This document shows positions 1-8,383 of a stretch of 64,000 nt of DNA, piece by piece; position 1 is the stretch's first letter; each line of letters begins with the position of its first letter. This DNA comes from Paracoccus saliphilus (GTDB lineage: Bacteria > Pseudomonadota > Alphaproteobacteria > Rhodobacterales > Rhodobacteraceae). Position numbers and translations under genes: made by a program. Below the pieces are notes generated by a model. The model saw only the letters and a program-made list of their open reading frames with translations. It did no database searches and had not been told where the DNA came from. The stretch lies in assembly GCF_028553805.1 (NCBI RefSeq), contig NZ_CP067140.1, positions 3,472,001 to 3,536,000 on the forward strand, given 5' to 3'.

Positions 1-278
1 GCACGGCCACGGCGCGGGGCAACCAGCCCGCCGGAATATCCGCTGCGACCGAACAGTCCACGGCGCCCTTGCCACCGGTCGGACAGCCTCAACCGGCAGG
101 CGCTCCGGCTCCGGTTGCGGGTACACAGCCGGTTTATGAGAATACCAGCGAGGAAGAGGCGGATGGTTTCGCGCCGGCGACAACGCAGAACCCCGTCGAC
201 GACCTGCTGAGCGAAGCGCTCTCCAACGCGATCCCGGAATCCGACATCGTCCCGCCTGCCCCGGTTCAACCACAGTGA
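1..278 (+). CDS. C-terminal end of an unidentified protein (partial, 5' end outside window)
   Basis: The reading frame is open from the first bases of the window to the TGA at 276-278, so this is the tail of a gene that begins upstream. The visible residues are rich in proline, alanine, glutamine and acidic residues (for example PPVGQPQPAG, then PVDDLLSEAL and PPAPVQPQ), which looks like a disordered C-terminus rather than a folded domain. The stop overlaps the GTG start of the next gene as GTGA, so the two are probably cotranscribed. I do not recognise the family. A cell-envelope role is only a guess from the neighbour. Confidence 0.55.
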   Translation, partial: TATARGNQPAGISAATEQSTAPLPPVGQPQPAGAPAPVAGTQPVYENTSEEEADGFAPATTQNPVDDLLSEALSNAIPESDIVPPAPVQPQ

Positions 279-1099
279 GGCAATTCTGGCCGATCCTAGC
301 CTGTTTTGTGCTCGTTACGGGTTCGGGGGCAATTGCACAGGAAACACCCCCCGAACGTATCGAGGATGCTGCCCCGATCAGCAGCGATACGCGCCCTCCC
401 GCGCGGCCGGAGAGCGACACACCGGCACCGCCCAGTGAACCGGAGGAAAGGTCGGAGCCAGCCAAACCGCGTGAACCTGCGAAACCGGTCGAAGAGGCCG
501 GACCGCCCGCATGGAAGGATTTGCGGGAAACCGATCAGGAATATGCCTCTTGCCGTCTGGCGCTGTCGCTGCTTGGCAGTGTTTACGAGGAAATTCCGCC
601 GATCACCGACCCGGATGATTCCGATTGCGGCATCGCGAGACCGCTACGCGTGACCGAGATCCTGCCCGGACTGGAACTGGAAGGCGGGGCAGAGATGCGT
701 TGCGACACGGCGCGCGCCCTTGGTTTCTGGGCACGCGATTTCCTGCGCCCCGCAGCGGCGACCCTGCCGGATTCTCCCCGCTTGACGGGTTTGCGGTTGG
801 GATCGACCTATAGCTGCCGCGCACGGGCCGGAACGGGTAAGAAGCGCCCGAAACTCTCTGAACATGCGCTCGGCAATGCGATCGATATTGCCGCGTTCCT
901 GTTCGACAATTCCGACCCGCTGCCGGTTCAGCCGCGCGAGGATACCGGCGACCGGTTCGAGGCCTTCCAGCGCAGCGCTCGGGCAACCGCTTGTCTCTAT
1001 TTCACGACGGTTCTTGGGCCGGGCTCGAACGAGGCACATGACGATCATCTGCATCTGGACGTCAAGAGCCGCAAGAATGGCTGGCGCCTGTGCCAATAG
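275..1099 (+). CDS. Extensin-like family protein (secreted, LAS-type metallopeptidase-like)
   Basis: 274 aa starting with GTG, overlapping the upstream stop by 4 bp. Residues 1-21 form a signal peptide ending near AIAQ, followed by a proline/glutamate-rich linker to about residue 80 and then the extensin-like C-terminal domain (PF06904 type). The domain has several cysteines and two motifs typical of LAS metallopeptidases that cut peptidoglycan peptides: SEHALGNAIDIA (195-206, with H197 and D204) and HDDHLHLD (255-262, with H258 and H260). The protein is therefore probably periplasmic and acts on the cell wall, but catalysis is inferred from motif resemblance only. It could also be a non-enzymatic wall-binding protein. 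Confidence 0.85.
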   Translation: MRQFWPILACFVLVTGSGAIAQETPPERIEDAAPISSDTRPPARPESDTPAPPSEPEERSEPAKPREPAKPVEEAGPPAWKDLRETDQEYASCRLALSLLGSVYEEIPPITDPDDSDCGIARPLRVTEILPGLELEGGAEMRCDTARALGFWARDFLRPAAATLPDSPRLTGLRLGSTYSCRARAGTGKKRPKLSEHALGNAIDIAAFLFDNSDPLPVQPREDTGDRFEAFQRSARATACLYFTTVLGPGSNEAHDDHLHLDVKSRKNGWRLCQ

Positions 1100-1136
1100 G
1101 GCCGCAACGGATCATGCTCGCCGCCATCTGAACCGG

Positions 1137-2438
1137 CTATTGCAGCGCCTCGCCCAGTGCCACGAAGCTGTTCGTAATCGAATCGCTCGGCCTGGTGACG
1201 AAGGCATCGAGATGGGGAAACAGCCGCACCGCCTCGTCAAGCCGCTTGTCCGATCCCGGCGCATAGAGACCGGCCCGGATCATCAATTCCGATTCCGCGT
1301 AAGCCCCAAGCGCCGTGCGTGCCTTGGCGATTATGGCATTTTCCGCTTCGCTGGCGGCATCTGGCAGAGAGCGTGACACCGAGCGGACCACGTCCACGGC
1401 GGGGAAACGCCCGCGCTCGGCAATGGCCCGGTCAAGGATCACATGCCCATCCAGGGTTCCGCGCAGGATATCTGCGACCGGCTCCTCCATATCCGACCCG
1501 GCGACGAGCACGGTGAAGATGGCGGTGATATCGCCGCTCCCATCGAGCCCCGGCCCGGCCCGCTCTGCCAGTGCCATGATGAGGTTCGACACCGATGGCG
1601 GGAAACCGCGATAGCTGGGCGGCTCCCCTGCTGCCAGGGCGATTTCGCGATGCGCCTCGGCAAAGCGGGTGATCGAATCGGCCAGCAGCAGGACATGCTT
1701 GCCCTGGTCGCGGAAATGCTCGGCCACGGCCATGGCGGCCCATGCGCAGCGGCGCCGGATCAGGGGCGAGCGGTCCGAAGTCGCCGTCACGATCACCGCC
1801 CGCGCCATGCCCTCGGGACCAAGCGTGTTCTCCACGAATTCCCGCAATTCCCGCCCACGCTCGCCGATCATCGCGATCACCACGATATCGGCCTGCACCC
1901 CGCGGGCAAACCGTGACAGCAGAACCGACTTGCCCACACCCGACCCGGCGAACAGCCCAATCCGCTGACCGCGCACCACCGGCAGGAGCGTGTCGAACAC
2001 CGCAAGGCCCGTCGGCAACCTTGCCCCGAGACGCTTGCGCCTGATCGCAGGCTGGGCCTCGCAACGGAAAGGCCGGGGCTGTCCCCCTTGCGGCAGAGCG
2101 CGCCCATCCAGCGGTTGCCCGAAAGGATCGATAACCCGACCGATCCAGCGATCGCAGGGCGAAATCGTCGGGGCGAAGAGCAATTCGACCGGTGCGCCGA
2201 TTGACAGTCCCTCGGCCTCTCCCTCGGGCAGGATTTCGGCGAGGTCATGGCGAAGTCCCACGATCTCGCCGTAGATATCGCCGGATTGGAGCGTAATCCG
2301 CACCCGATCACCGACCGAGGCGTGGTCGTTCAGGCCGGATACGCTGACCAGGCCAGCGCGAATCGACCGTACCCGTCCTAGATGGGTGATCGGGGTCACA
2401 TCCCTCATCCTGCGGGTAATCGATTCAATTTTTTCCAT
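1137..2438 (-). CDS. fliI: Flagellum-specific ATPase FliI
   Basis: 433 aa. FliI is the cytoplasmic ATPase of the flagellar type III export apparatus and forms a hexamer that helps deliver rod, hook and filament subunits. The nucleotide fold is clear: Walker A GSGVGKS at about 165-171, and a Walker B region with LLLADSITRF followed by AAGEPPSYRG. The N-terminal part is the beta-barrel domain of rotary ATPases. I chose the ATG at 2438 (MEKIESI) over the longer frame to 2519, because the extra residues look unlike protein and would fill the divergent promoter region. It is transcribed away from flgB. The type III secretion paralogue is unlikely, because all neighbours are flagellar. Confidence 0.95.
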   Translation of the reverse strand: MEKIESITRRMRDVTPITHLGRVRSIRAGLVSVSGLNDHASVGDRVRITLQSGDIYGEIVGLRHDLAEILPEGEAEGLSIGAPVELLFAPTISPCDRWIGRVIDPFGQPLDGRALPQGGQPRPFRCEAQPAIRRKRLGARLPTGLAVFDTLLPVVRGQRIGLFAGSGVGKSVLLSRFARGVQADIVVIAMIGERGRELREFVENTLGPEGMARAVIVTATSDRSPLIRRRCAWAAMAVAEHFRDQGKHVLLLADSITRFAEAHREIALAAGEPPSYRGFPPSVSNLIMALAERAGPGLDGSGDITAIFTVLVAGSDMEEPVADILRGTLDGHVILDRAIAERGRFPAVDVVRSVSRSLPDAASEAENAIIAKARTALGAYAESELMIRAGLYAPGSDKRLDEAVRLFPHLDAFVTRPSDSITNSFVALGEALQ

Positions 2439-2533
2439 TTTGTTGCCCACCCGCCGTTCCGTGTTGCGTCTAGAAACGGTTTCTAAACCTCTGTGGGTTA
2501 AGACCCGGTTTATCGACACAGAGGAGAACCTCC
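2439..2533. promoter_or_regulatory. Divergent fliI/flgB control region with a 15-bp palindrome and a CtrA-like site
   Basis: This 95-bp gap separates the divergent fliI and flgB starts. It contains a perfect inverted repeat TAGAAAC-G-GTTTCTA at 2471-2485 and, nearer flgB, TTAA-N7-TTTA at 2498-2512, one base from the TTAA-N7-TTAA form of alphaproteobacterial CtrA sites. A strong ribosome binding site, GAGGAGA, precedes flgB at about 2520. The palindrome looks like an operator, but I do not know its protein. Confidence 0.5.
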
Positions 2534-2923
2534 ATGTTTGAGCGCATCGAGTTGATGAAAATGACCCGCGCGATGACCGATCACGCTGCCCGCCGCAATG
2601 GCGTGGTCGCGCGCAATATTGCCAATGCGGATACGCCCGGCTTCAAGACACGCGATCTGCAATCCTTCGTGGAAAGCTATCGCCATACCGACCCGCCACC
2701 CTTACGCACCAGCCGCAGCGGTCATGTCGCGTCTCCGTTCTGGTCCGCCGCCAACCCGCGAGAGGTCATGCCCGAGGTCGGCAATTCTCCCAATGGCAAC
2801 TCGGTTTCGTTGGAAGAGGAAATGCTCAAGCTGGCCGAGACAAAACGGGAGCATGACCTGTCGCTTGGGATCTACCGCTCTGCACTGACCTTGATGCGAA
2901 CCAGTATCGACCGTCGCAACTAA
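2534..2923 (+). CDS. flgB: Flagellar basal-body rod protein FlgB
   Basis: 129 aa, the usual length for FlgB. FlgB is the proximal rod protein, exported through the flagellar type III apparatus and assembled in the periplasm. The N-terminal rod signature is visible at about residues 23-37, ARNIANADTPGFKTRD, matching the flg_bb_rod motif. There is no cleavable signal peptide, as expected. It opens a tight plus-strand operon of rod and export genes, and GAGGAGA lies about 8 bp before its ATG. An upstream TTAA-N7-TTTA site may make it a CtrA target. I see nothing odd in it. Confidence 0.95.
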   Translation: MFERIELMKMTRAMTDHAARRNGVVARNIANADTPGFKTRDLQSFVESYRHTDPPPLRTSRSGHVASPFWSAANPREVMPEVGNSPNGNSVSLEEEMLKLAETKREHDLSLGIYRSALTLMRTSIDRRN

Positions 2924-2934
2924 CCGGATTCATC

Positions 2935-3327
2935 ATGAACGAACAGGTTTCCCCCCTGCGCCTTTCGGCGTCCGGGATGCGTGCGCAGGCCGAGAGGCTG
3001 CGCCACACAGCCGAGAATATCGCCAATATCGACACGCCCGGCTATCGCCGCAAGCTCGTCACCTTCGACGAGGCGATCCGTTTCGGGCGTCCGTCCGGCG
3101 AGGTCGAGGCCTCGCCTGTCCACCTGGACCAGACCGAGTTGCCGCGCATCCATGATCCGTCGCATCCGATGGCAGATGACGAGGGTTATTACCTTGGGTC
3201 GAATGTCGATCTGGTTATCGAAATCGCCGATTCTCGCGAAGCGGGCCGCAGTTACGAGGCCAATCTTCGCATCTTTGAACAAACCCGGCAGATGAGCAGT
3301 TCGTTGCTCGAACTCCTGCGCCGATGA
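2935..3327 (+). CDS. flgC: Flagellar basal-body rod protein FlgC
   Basis: 130 aa. FlgC is a proximal rod subunit of the basal body. The rod signature is at about residues 25-38 (ENIANIDTPGYRRK), and the C-terminus has the coiled region of rod proteins with YEANLRIFEQTRQM. It follows flgB after 11 bp, and its stop overlaps a possible fliE start as ATGA. Length, order and motifs all fit flgC, so the assignment is firm. Confidence 0.95.
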   Translation: MNEQVSPLRLSASGMRAQAERLRHTAENIANIDTPGYRRKLVTFDEAIRFGRPSGEVEASPVHLDQTELPRIHDPSHPMADDEGYYLGSNVDLVIEIADSREAGRSYEANLRIFEQTRQMSSSLLELLRR

Positions 3328-3629
3328 AAGGATTTTCCATGGTCTCGTCTCTCAACGCCGCCAGCGCCTACTCGATGGCACGTCCGGCCATCGCCCCCGA
3401 TCAGGGCTCCCCGTCGGCAACTGTTCAGCGCATCGGCTCCGCCGCCGAGGAATTCGCCCAGCAGATGCAACAGTTCGATGCCGCCGCGACCGGCGCGATG
3501 ACGGGCGGGACCGGGACGCATCACCTGGTCCAGACCATCGCCGAGGCGCAACTGGCGATGGAAACGGTCGTGACGATCCGCAACAAGGTCGTCGAAGCCT
3601 ACCAGGAAATCCTGCGCATGCCGGTCTGA
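3324..3629 (+). CDS. fliE: Flagellar hook-basal body complex protein FliE
   Basis: 101 aa from the ATG at 3324, which overlaps the flgC stop. FliE links the MS ring to the rod and is needed to open the export gate. The C-terminal helix is typical (AMETVVTIRNKVVEAYQEILRMPV). A second ATG at 3339, preceded by AAAGGA, gives MVSSLNAASAY and 96 aa, and may be the real start because its ribosome binding site spacing is better. Its place between flgC and fliQ is the usual order in this group. Confidence 0.92.
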   Translation: MKGFSMVSSLNAASAYSMARPAIAPDQGSPSATVQRIGSAAEEFAQQMQQFDAAATGAMTGGTGTHHLVQTIAEAQLAMETVVTIRNKVVEAYQEILRMPV

Positions 3630-3638
3630 GGTCCCGAA

Positions 3639-3905
3639 ATGAGCGAAACGCTGCTTTTCGACATGATGCGGCAAGCATTGCTGATCGCGGTGCGGATATC
3701 CGCGCCGATGCTGTTAGTGGCGCTGATCGCGGGCATGGTCATCGGGCTGTTCCAGGCCCTGACATCCATCCAGGAGATGACCCTGACCTTCGTGCCCAAG
3801 GTCGGCCTCATGCTGGCCGTGTTCTGGGTCAGCATGAGCTTCATGACCACCACCCTGTCCGACTTCTATATCGGTCAGATCATTCCCCTCATTGCCGGAG
3901 GCTGA
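3639..3905 (+). CDS. fliQ: Flagellar biosynthesis protein FliQ
   Basis: 88 aa, the standard length for FliQ, a small inner-membrane subunit of the flagellar export gate (FliPQR). Two hydrophobic segments are visible, at about residues 17-38 and 50-73, joined by the conserved LFQALTSIQEMTLTFVPK stretch that marks the FliQ/SctS family. It lies 9 bp after fliE and just upstream of flgF. fliP and fliR are not in the window, so the export gate genes are split between loci. Confidence 0.95.
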   Translation: MSETLLFDMMRQALLIAVRISAPMLLVALIAGMVIGLFQALTSIQEMTLTFVPKVGLMLAVFWVSMSFMTTTLSDFYIGQIIPLIAGG

Positions 3906-3909
3906 CATC

Positions 3910-4626
3910 ATGGAAAACGCGATCTATGCCGCACTGACCCGCCAGTCCGGCCTGATGAAGGAGATGCGGGTCGTCGCAAACAACATGGCGAATGCCAGCA
4001 CCACCGGCTTTCGCCGCGAAGGGGTGATCTTCGCCGAGCATCTTGCCGCCGTCGATCGTCATGGCGACACCTTGTCGATGGCTCATGCCCGGGGGCGCAT
4101 GGTCGATCTGCGGCAGGGCGTGCTGACCCAGACCAATGGCAGCTTCGATCTTGCCATCGAGGGCGAGGGGTTCTTCATGGTCGAGACCCCGGAAGGCAAC
4201 CGGCTGACCCGTGCGGGCGCCTTCATGCCCTCGGCCGAGGGAGAGTTGATGAATGCCGATGGCCATCGGCTTCTGGATGAGGGGCAGGCTCCGATCATCA
4301 TTCCCGCCGGGGCCACCGGGATCGCCATCGGTTCCGATGGCACGCTTTCGGCAAACGGGCTGCCCTTTGGCCGCATCGGGGTTTTCGCCGCCCCCGATCC
4401 TGCCGGGATGTTCCACAAGGGCGGCACCAGCTTTGCCACCGACACCGATCCGGAACCCGTCGAGGATCCGCGTATCCGACAGGGTTTTCTCGAAGAGTCC
4501 AATGTCGATCCGGTCTTCGAGATCACCCGCATGATCGAGGTCCAGCGCGCCTACGAACTGGGCCAATCCTTCCTTGACCGCGAGGATCAGCGCATCCGTA
4601 GCGCGATCACCGCCATGACCCGCTAA
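3910..4626 (+). CDS. flgF: Flagellar basal-body rod protein FlgF
   Basis: 238 aa. FlgF is a rod protein between the proximal and distal rod. I chose the ATG at 3910 (MENAIYAALTRQ) because upstream codons of the same frame overlap fliQ. The N-terminal rod motif ANNMANASTTGFRREG is at about 26-41, and the C-terminal motif is near FEITRMIEVQRAYELGQ. The core carries FDLAIEGEGFFMVETPEG, typical of FlgF/FlgG. The downstream paralogue is the longer FlgG, so the order flgF-flgG and the lengths settle which is which. Confidence 0.93.
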   Translation: MENAIYAALTRQSGLMKEMRVVANNMANASTTGFRREGVIFAEHLAAVDRHGDTLSMAHARGRMVDLRQGVLTQTNGSFDLAIEGEGFFMVETPEGNRLTRAGAFMPSAEGELMNADGHRLLDEGQAPIIIPAGATGIAIGSDGTLSANGLPFGRIGVFAAPDPAGMFHKGGTSFATDTDPEPVEDPRIRQGFLEESNVDPVFEITRMIEVQRAYELGQSFLDREDQRIRSAITAMTR

Positions 4627-4637
4627 GAGGACCGCAT

Positions 4638-5423
4638 ATGAGAGCCCTACAAATCGCAGCGACGGGGATGAGCGCGCAGCAAACCCGCGTCGAGGTCATT
4701 TCCAACAACCTCGCCAACATGTCCACCACCGGCTACAATACCCGCCGCGCCGAATTCGCGGATCTGCATTATCAGCAGGCGGTCCGACCCGGCAGCGTCA
4801 CCGCCGCCGATGGCACGCTCGTTCCGGCGGGCGTCCAGTTGGGGCTGGGGGTTCGGCCAACCGCCGTCACCGTCAACCTGGCGCAGGGAAGCCTGGCCGC
4901 AACCGGCGGCGATCTGGATGTCGCGATCGAGGGCGACGGCTACCTGGAGGTTACCTTGCCCTCCGGCCTCTCCGCCTATACCCGCGATGGCGGTCTCAAA
5001 CGCTCGCCCGATGGGCTGATCGTCACCTCTGACGGCCACCCGGTCGCCCCAGAGATCGCCATTCCCGAAGATGCGCGCTCGATCTCGATCAATTCCGAAG
5101 GCGAGGTCTTCGCCTTTTTCAGCGATCAGCCAGAACCCGAATTGCTGGGCCAGCTTACGCTGGCGGGTTTCGCCAATCAGAAAGGGCTGGAGGCGATCGG
5201 CTCGAACCTGTTCCTGGAAACCGGTGCATCCGGGCCGCCCCGAGTCGCCACGCCCGGATTAGAGGGGTTGGGCACGCTGCGGCATGGCTATCTCGAGGAA
5301 AGCTCGGTCGATGCGGTGCGCGAGATCACCGAGTTGATCAAGGCGCAGCGGGGATACGAGCTGAACGCCAAGGTAATCACCGCCGCCGACCAGATGCTGG
5401 GCGCAACGGTGCAGGTCCGCTGA
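4638..5423 (+). CDS. flgG: Flagellar distal rod protein FlgG
   Basis: 261 aa, the near-universal length of FlgG, which builds the distal rod that crosses the P and L rings. The N-terminal MRALQIAATGMSAQQ and the motif SNNLANMSTTGYNTRR are diagnostic. The C-terminal part has EITELIKAQRGYELNAKV followed by ITAADQMLG. It starts 11 bp after flgF, and its stop overlaps the flgA start as TGATG. I see no anomaly. Confidence 0.96.
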   Translation: MRALQIAATGMSAQQTRVEVISNNLANMSTTGYNTRRAEFADLHYQQAVRPGSVTAADGTLVPAGVQLGLGVRPTAVTVNLAQGSLAATGGDLDVAIEGDGYLEVTLPSGLSAYTRDGGLKRSPDGLIVTSDGHPVAPEIAIPEDARSISINSEGEVFAFFSDQPEPELLGQLTLAGFANQKGLEAIGSNLFLETGASGPPRVATPGLEGLGTLRHGYLEESSVDAVREITELIKAQRGYELNAKVITAADQMLGATVQVR

Positions 5424-5839
5424 TGCGCGCGCTGCTGTTGTTCCTGGCTCTCATTCCCCCGCTCCCCGCAATGGCCGGTGGCCTGATCGCTGCCCGCACC
5501 CTGCCCGCAGGAACCCTGATCACCTCCGGCGATCTTCGCGCAGGCGATGAAACGGCACAGGAAAACAGCGATCCGTCGCAGATCGTCGGGCAGGAGACCC
5601 GCATCACCATCTACGAGGGGCGCCCCATTCAGGCCAGCATGCTGCGCCCGCCAAGACTGGTCGAGCGAAACCAGATCGTGCGGCTTCTGTTTCAGCGCGG
5701 GACACTGCACATCGCCACCGATGCACGTGCGCTGGACGAGGGCGGCGCGGGCGACCTGGTTCGCGTCATGAACCTGGCTTCGCGAACCACCGTTACCGCC
5801 CGCATCGCCCCCGACGGCACATTGCACGCGGCAAGATAG
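5423..5839 (+). CDS. flgA: Flagellar basal body P-ring formation chaperone FlgA
   Basis: 138 aa. FlgA is a periplasmic chaperone for P-ring assembly. A signal peptide covers about residues 1-18 (ending PAMAG), followed by the SAF-type beta-clip region with ARTLPAGTLITSGDL and later YEGRPIQASML and VRLLFQRGTLHIATDARALDEG. The protein is short compared with enterobacterial FlgA (about 220 aa), but short forms are common in alphaproteobacteria. Its start overlaps the flgG stop by one base. Confidence 0.9.
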   Translation: MRALLLFLALIPPLPAMAGGLIAARTLPAGTLITSGDLRAGDETAQENSDPSQIVGQETRITIYEGRPIQASMLRPPRLVERNQIVRLLFQRGTLHIATDARALDEGGAGDLVRVMNLASRTTVTARIAPDGTLHAAR

Positions 5840-5880
5840 AGACCCTGCCGGACATGACACCCCTACCTGCAAGGATGAAG

Positions 5881-6606
5881 ATGAGATCGACTTACCTGCT
5901 CTGTTTCGCGCTGGCCCTTGCTGCCTGCAACCGTGTCGAGCATCTTGGCCGGCCACCGCAGCTGACCGATCTGCAGGACACGGCGGAGTTCGAGGCGATG
6001 GTCAATCCGCCCTTGGATATTCCGGTCGATTCCGGCCGCCCCGAAGCATCCGCCTCGCTATGGGCGGGCGAGCAGTCTTCGCTGGTCCATGATCGCCGGG
6101 CCTCGGTGCGCGGCGACATCCTGACGGTGGTGATCGAGATCGACGACCGCGCCGAGATCAGCAACAGTTCGGGCCGGTCCCGCAAGACGTCGGAAGATCT
6201 GTCGATCCCACAATTCGGCGGCATCCCGCAACGGCTTGCACGCAAGCTGCCCGAGGGCGCCAGTTTCGACGACCTGGCCGAAGCGGATGCATCCTCGACC
6301 TACAAGGGATCGGGCAATATATCACGGCGTGACAAGCTGACACTGCGCGTGGCGGCCACGGTCGTCTCGACGCTTCCCAATGGCACCCTACAAATCGAGG
6401 GAACACAGGAGGTGCGGGTGAACTACGAATTGCGCGAACTGACCGTCAGCGGTTTCGTGCGCCCCGCCGATATTGGCCGCAACAACGAGATCGCCTATGA
6501 CCGCATCGCCGGTGCCCGCATTGCCTATGGCGGGCGCGGACATATCTCCGACGTGCAGCAGCCCCGCTACGGCCAGCAGATCACCGACATCCTATTGCCA
6601 TATTGA
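5881..6606 (+). CDS. flgH: Flagellar L-ring lipoprotein FlgH
   Basis: 241 aa from the ATG at 5881, which has AAGG six bases upstream. Alternative starts at 5854 and 5875 add up to nine residues. The signal sequence ends in a lipobox (LALAAC, cysteine about residue 15), so the protein is an outer-membrane lipoprotein forming the L ring around the rod. Typical FlgH features follow: DRRASVRGDILTVVIEIDD, SSTYKGSGNISRRDKLT and GTQEVRVNYELRELTVSGFV. It sits after flgA in the same operon. Confidence 0.94.
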   Translation: MRSTYLLCFALALAACNRVEHLGRPPQLTDLQDTAEFEAMVNPPLDIPVDSGRPEASASLWAGEQSSLVHDRRASVRGDILTVVIEIDDRAEISNSSGRSRKTSEDLSIPQFGGIPQRLARKLPEGASFDDLAEADASSTYKGSGNISRRDKLTLRVAATVVSTLPNGTLQIEGTQEVRVNYELRELTVSGFVRPADIGRNNEIAYDRIAGARIAYGGRGHISDVQQPRYGQQITDILLPY

Positions 6607-6615
6607 GGCCCGCGA

Positions 6616-7167
6616 ATGTTGAAGAAAATTTTCATGTTTACCGTGCCGCTTCTTGCCTTTGTCGCCGGTGCGTTCGGTGGAGCGATGTTGAAACCCGACT
6701 CGCCCGAAACAGCCCCGCCGGCACATGAAACCGGCCATGACGACATGCCATCGGCAGGGCAGAATGGCAGCGCGGATCACGGTGCGACATCGCATGGCGA
6801 TGGTCATGACAAGGATGAAGGTCACGGCAAGTCCGGCAAGGGCGACGCGGCCTGGTTCACCTTTTCCAGCCAGTTCTTCGTGCCCCTCGCACGTGAGGGG
6901 GACTCGGACGGGATGATGATCCTGACCTTGTCTCTTGAAACAAGCGCTGCCGAGCTCGAAGAGATCGCCAGGCAAGAGCACCGTCTGCGCGACGTCCTCT
7001 TGCGACAATTGCTGATCGTGGCGAATATGGGCGGTTTCGACGGCAACTTCACCACGGAGGGCCGTCTGCGCGGGCTGCGAAAGACATTGCTCGAGGCGGT
7101 TCAGGTCAGCGTAGGATCAAAGGTCTCTGGCGTGCTGATCGAAGATATCGCTCGGCAATCCAATTGA
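6616..7167 (+). CDS. fliL: FliL-like flagellar protein with a histidine-rich linker
   Basis: 183 aa. One N-terminal membrane anchor (about residues 4-24) is followed by a low-complexity stretch at about 34-76 with six histidines and many Asp, Gly and Lys residues, then a C-terminal domain beginning WFTFSSQFFVPL and ending near VLIEDIARQSN, which matches the short FliL-like proteins of Rhodobacterales. FliL is an inner-membrane protein that assists the stator and motor. It is the last gene of the flagellar run, 9 bp after flgH. The histidine-rich linker is unusual and might bind metal, but I see no support beyond composition. Confidence 0.8.
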   Translation: MLKKIFMFTVPLLAFVAGAFGGAMLKPDSPETAPPAHETGHDDMPSAGQNGSADHGATSHGDGHDKDEGHGKSGKGDAAWFTFSSQFFVPLAREGDSDGMMILTLSLETSAAELEEIARQEHRLRDVLLRQLLIVANMGGFDGNFTTEGRLRGLRKTLLEAVQVSVGSKVSGVLIEDIARQSN

Positions 7168-7460
7168 CCACGGAGCCGCGGAGGATGTCATGAACGGACA
7201 TCCCGGCCTGACGATCCGGCGGACAGACGATCCGGCGGACAGGGGGCTATCGACGAGACAGGTAAGAAAAGATCTCTTTTGCAGCCTGCTGGGGCAGGAT
7301 CGCAGTTAACAGCCTCTTCCGGCCTTGACACCGGCAGTTCGACGGGGTGAGCTTGGCCTGTAGGAACCGACAGGCCGGTCTGTCACTTGAACGACGCAAG
7401 GCGGTTAGACATCTGCGCCGACCGAGGCTCGGCAAAATTCCCCCGACAGGAGCAATCAGC
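7168..7460. other. Gap between flagellar and osmoprotectant operons, with a 16-bp tandem duplication
   Basis: No convincing gene lies here. A perfect 16-bp unit beginning GACGATCC is repeated head to tail at 7210-7225 and 7226-7241. Small inverted repeats occur near 7370-7386 (GACAG...CTGTC) and 7423-7434, without a T-run. The region must hold the end of the flagellar transcript and the promoter of the ABC operon, but I cannot point to either with confidence. Confidence 0.6.
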
Positions 7461-8372
7461 ATGAAACCTCTGACACATTTCTTTGCCGCTGCGGCCATCG
7501 GGCTGGCGGCCGGTTCGGCCTCGGCGCAGGACATCGTGGTTTCCTCGAAGATCGATACGGAGGGCGGGTTGCTGGGCAACATGATCCTGATGGCACTGCA
7601 AGATGCGGGTCTGCCCGTGCAGGACAAGCTGCAACTGGGCGGCACGCCGATCATGCGCGACGCGATCACCTCGGGGCAGATCGACATCTATCCGGAATAT
7701 ACCGCCAATGGCGCCTTCTTCTTCAACGAGGCCGACAGCCCGGTCTGGAAGAATGCCGAAGAGGGCCGCGCCCGCGTGGCCGAGCTCGACAAGGAACAGA
7801 ACGACATCGTCTGGCTGGACCCGGCGCCCGCAAACAACACATGGGCCATCGCCGTGCGGCAGGACGTGGCCGAGGAAAACACCCTCGCCACCATGTCTGA
7901 TTTCGGCGAATGGATTGCGGGGGGCGGCGAGGTGAAGCTGGCCGCCTCGACCGAATTCGTGACCTCTGCCGCCGCCCTGCCCGCATTCCAGGAAACCTAT
8001 GGTTTCAAGATGACATCCGATCAGTTGGTACAGCTTTCGGGCGGTGACACGGCGGCGACCATCGCGGCGGCGGCACAGCAGACCTCGGGCGTCAACGCGG
8101 CAATGGTCTATGGCACCGATGGCGGCATCGCACCCGCCGGGCTGGCGGTGATGGAGGATGACAAGGGCGTGCAGCCGGTCTATCAGCCCGCCCCCATCGT
8201 CCGGGCCGAGGTGCTGGAGGCGCATCCCGATATCGCCGAGGTGCTGAACCCGATCTTCGCGACGCTGGAACTGGAGACATTGCAAGAGCTGAATGGCCGC
8301 ATCCAGATCGGCGGAGAACCCGCCGCGACGGTAGCCAAGGATTACCTGACGAGCGCAGGCTTCCTCGACTGA
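7461..8372 (+). CDS. Glycine-betaine/choline-type ABC transporter substrate-binding protein (OsmF/OpuCC family)
   Basis: 303 aa. The periplasmic receptor of a quaternary-amine ABC importer. I chose the ATG at 7461 (MKPLTHFF), which has an AGGAG-like site, over the longer frame from 7347. A Sec signal peptide ends at about residue 23 (SASAQ). The mature start DIVVSSKIDTEGGLLGNM, the region IDIYPEYTANG and QTSGVNAAMVYGTDGGI are typical of the OpuAC/OsmF fold. It leads a four-gene operon: receptor, permease, ATPase, permease. The order resembles E. coli osmF-yehY-yehX-yehW. The exact substrate cannot be read from the sequence. Confidence 0.88.
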   Translation: MKPLTHFFAAAAIGLAAGSASAQDIVVSSKIDTEGGLLGNMILMALQDAGLPVQDKLQLGGTPIMRDAITSGQIDIYPEYTANGAFFFNEADSPVWKNAEEGRARVAELDKEQNDIVWLDPAPANNTWAIAVRQDVAEENTLATMSDFGEWIAGGGEVKLAASTEFVTSAAALPAFQETYGFKMTSDQLVQLSGGDTAATIAAAAQQTSGVNAAMVYGTDGGIAPAGLAVMEDDKGVQPVYQPAPIVRAEVLEAHPDIAEVLNPIFATLELETLQELNGRIQIGGEPAATVAKDYLTSAGFLD

Positions 8373-8383
8373 CCGCCGCCGGG

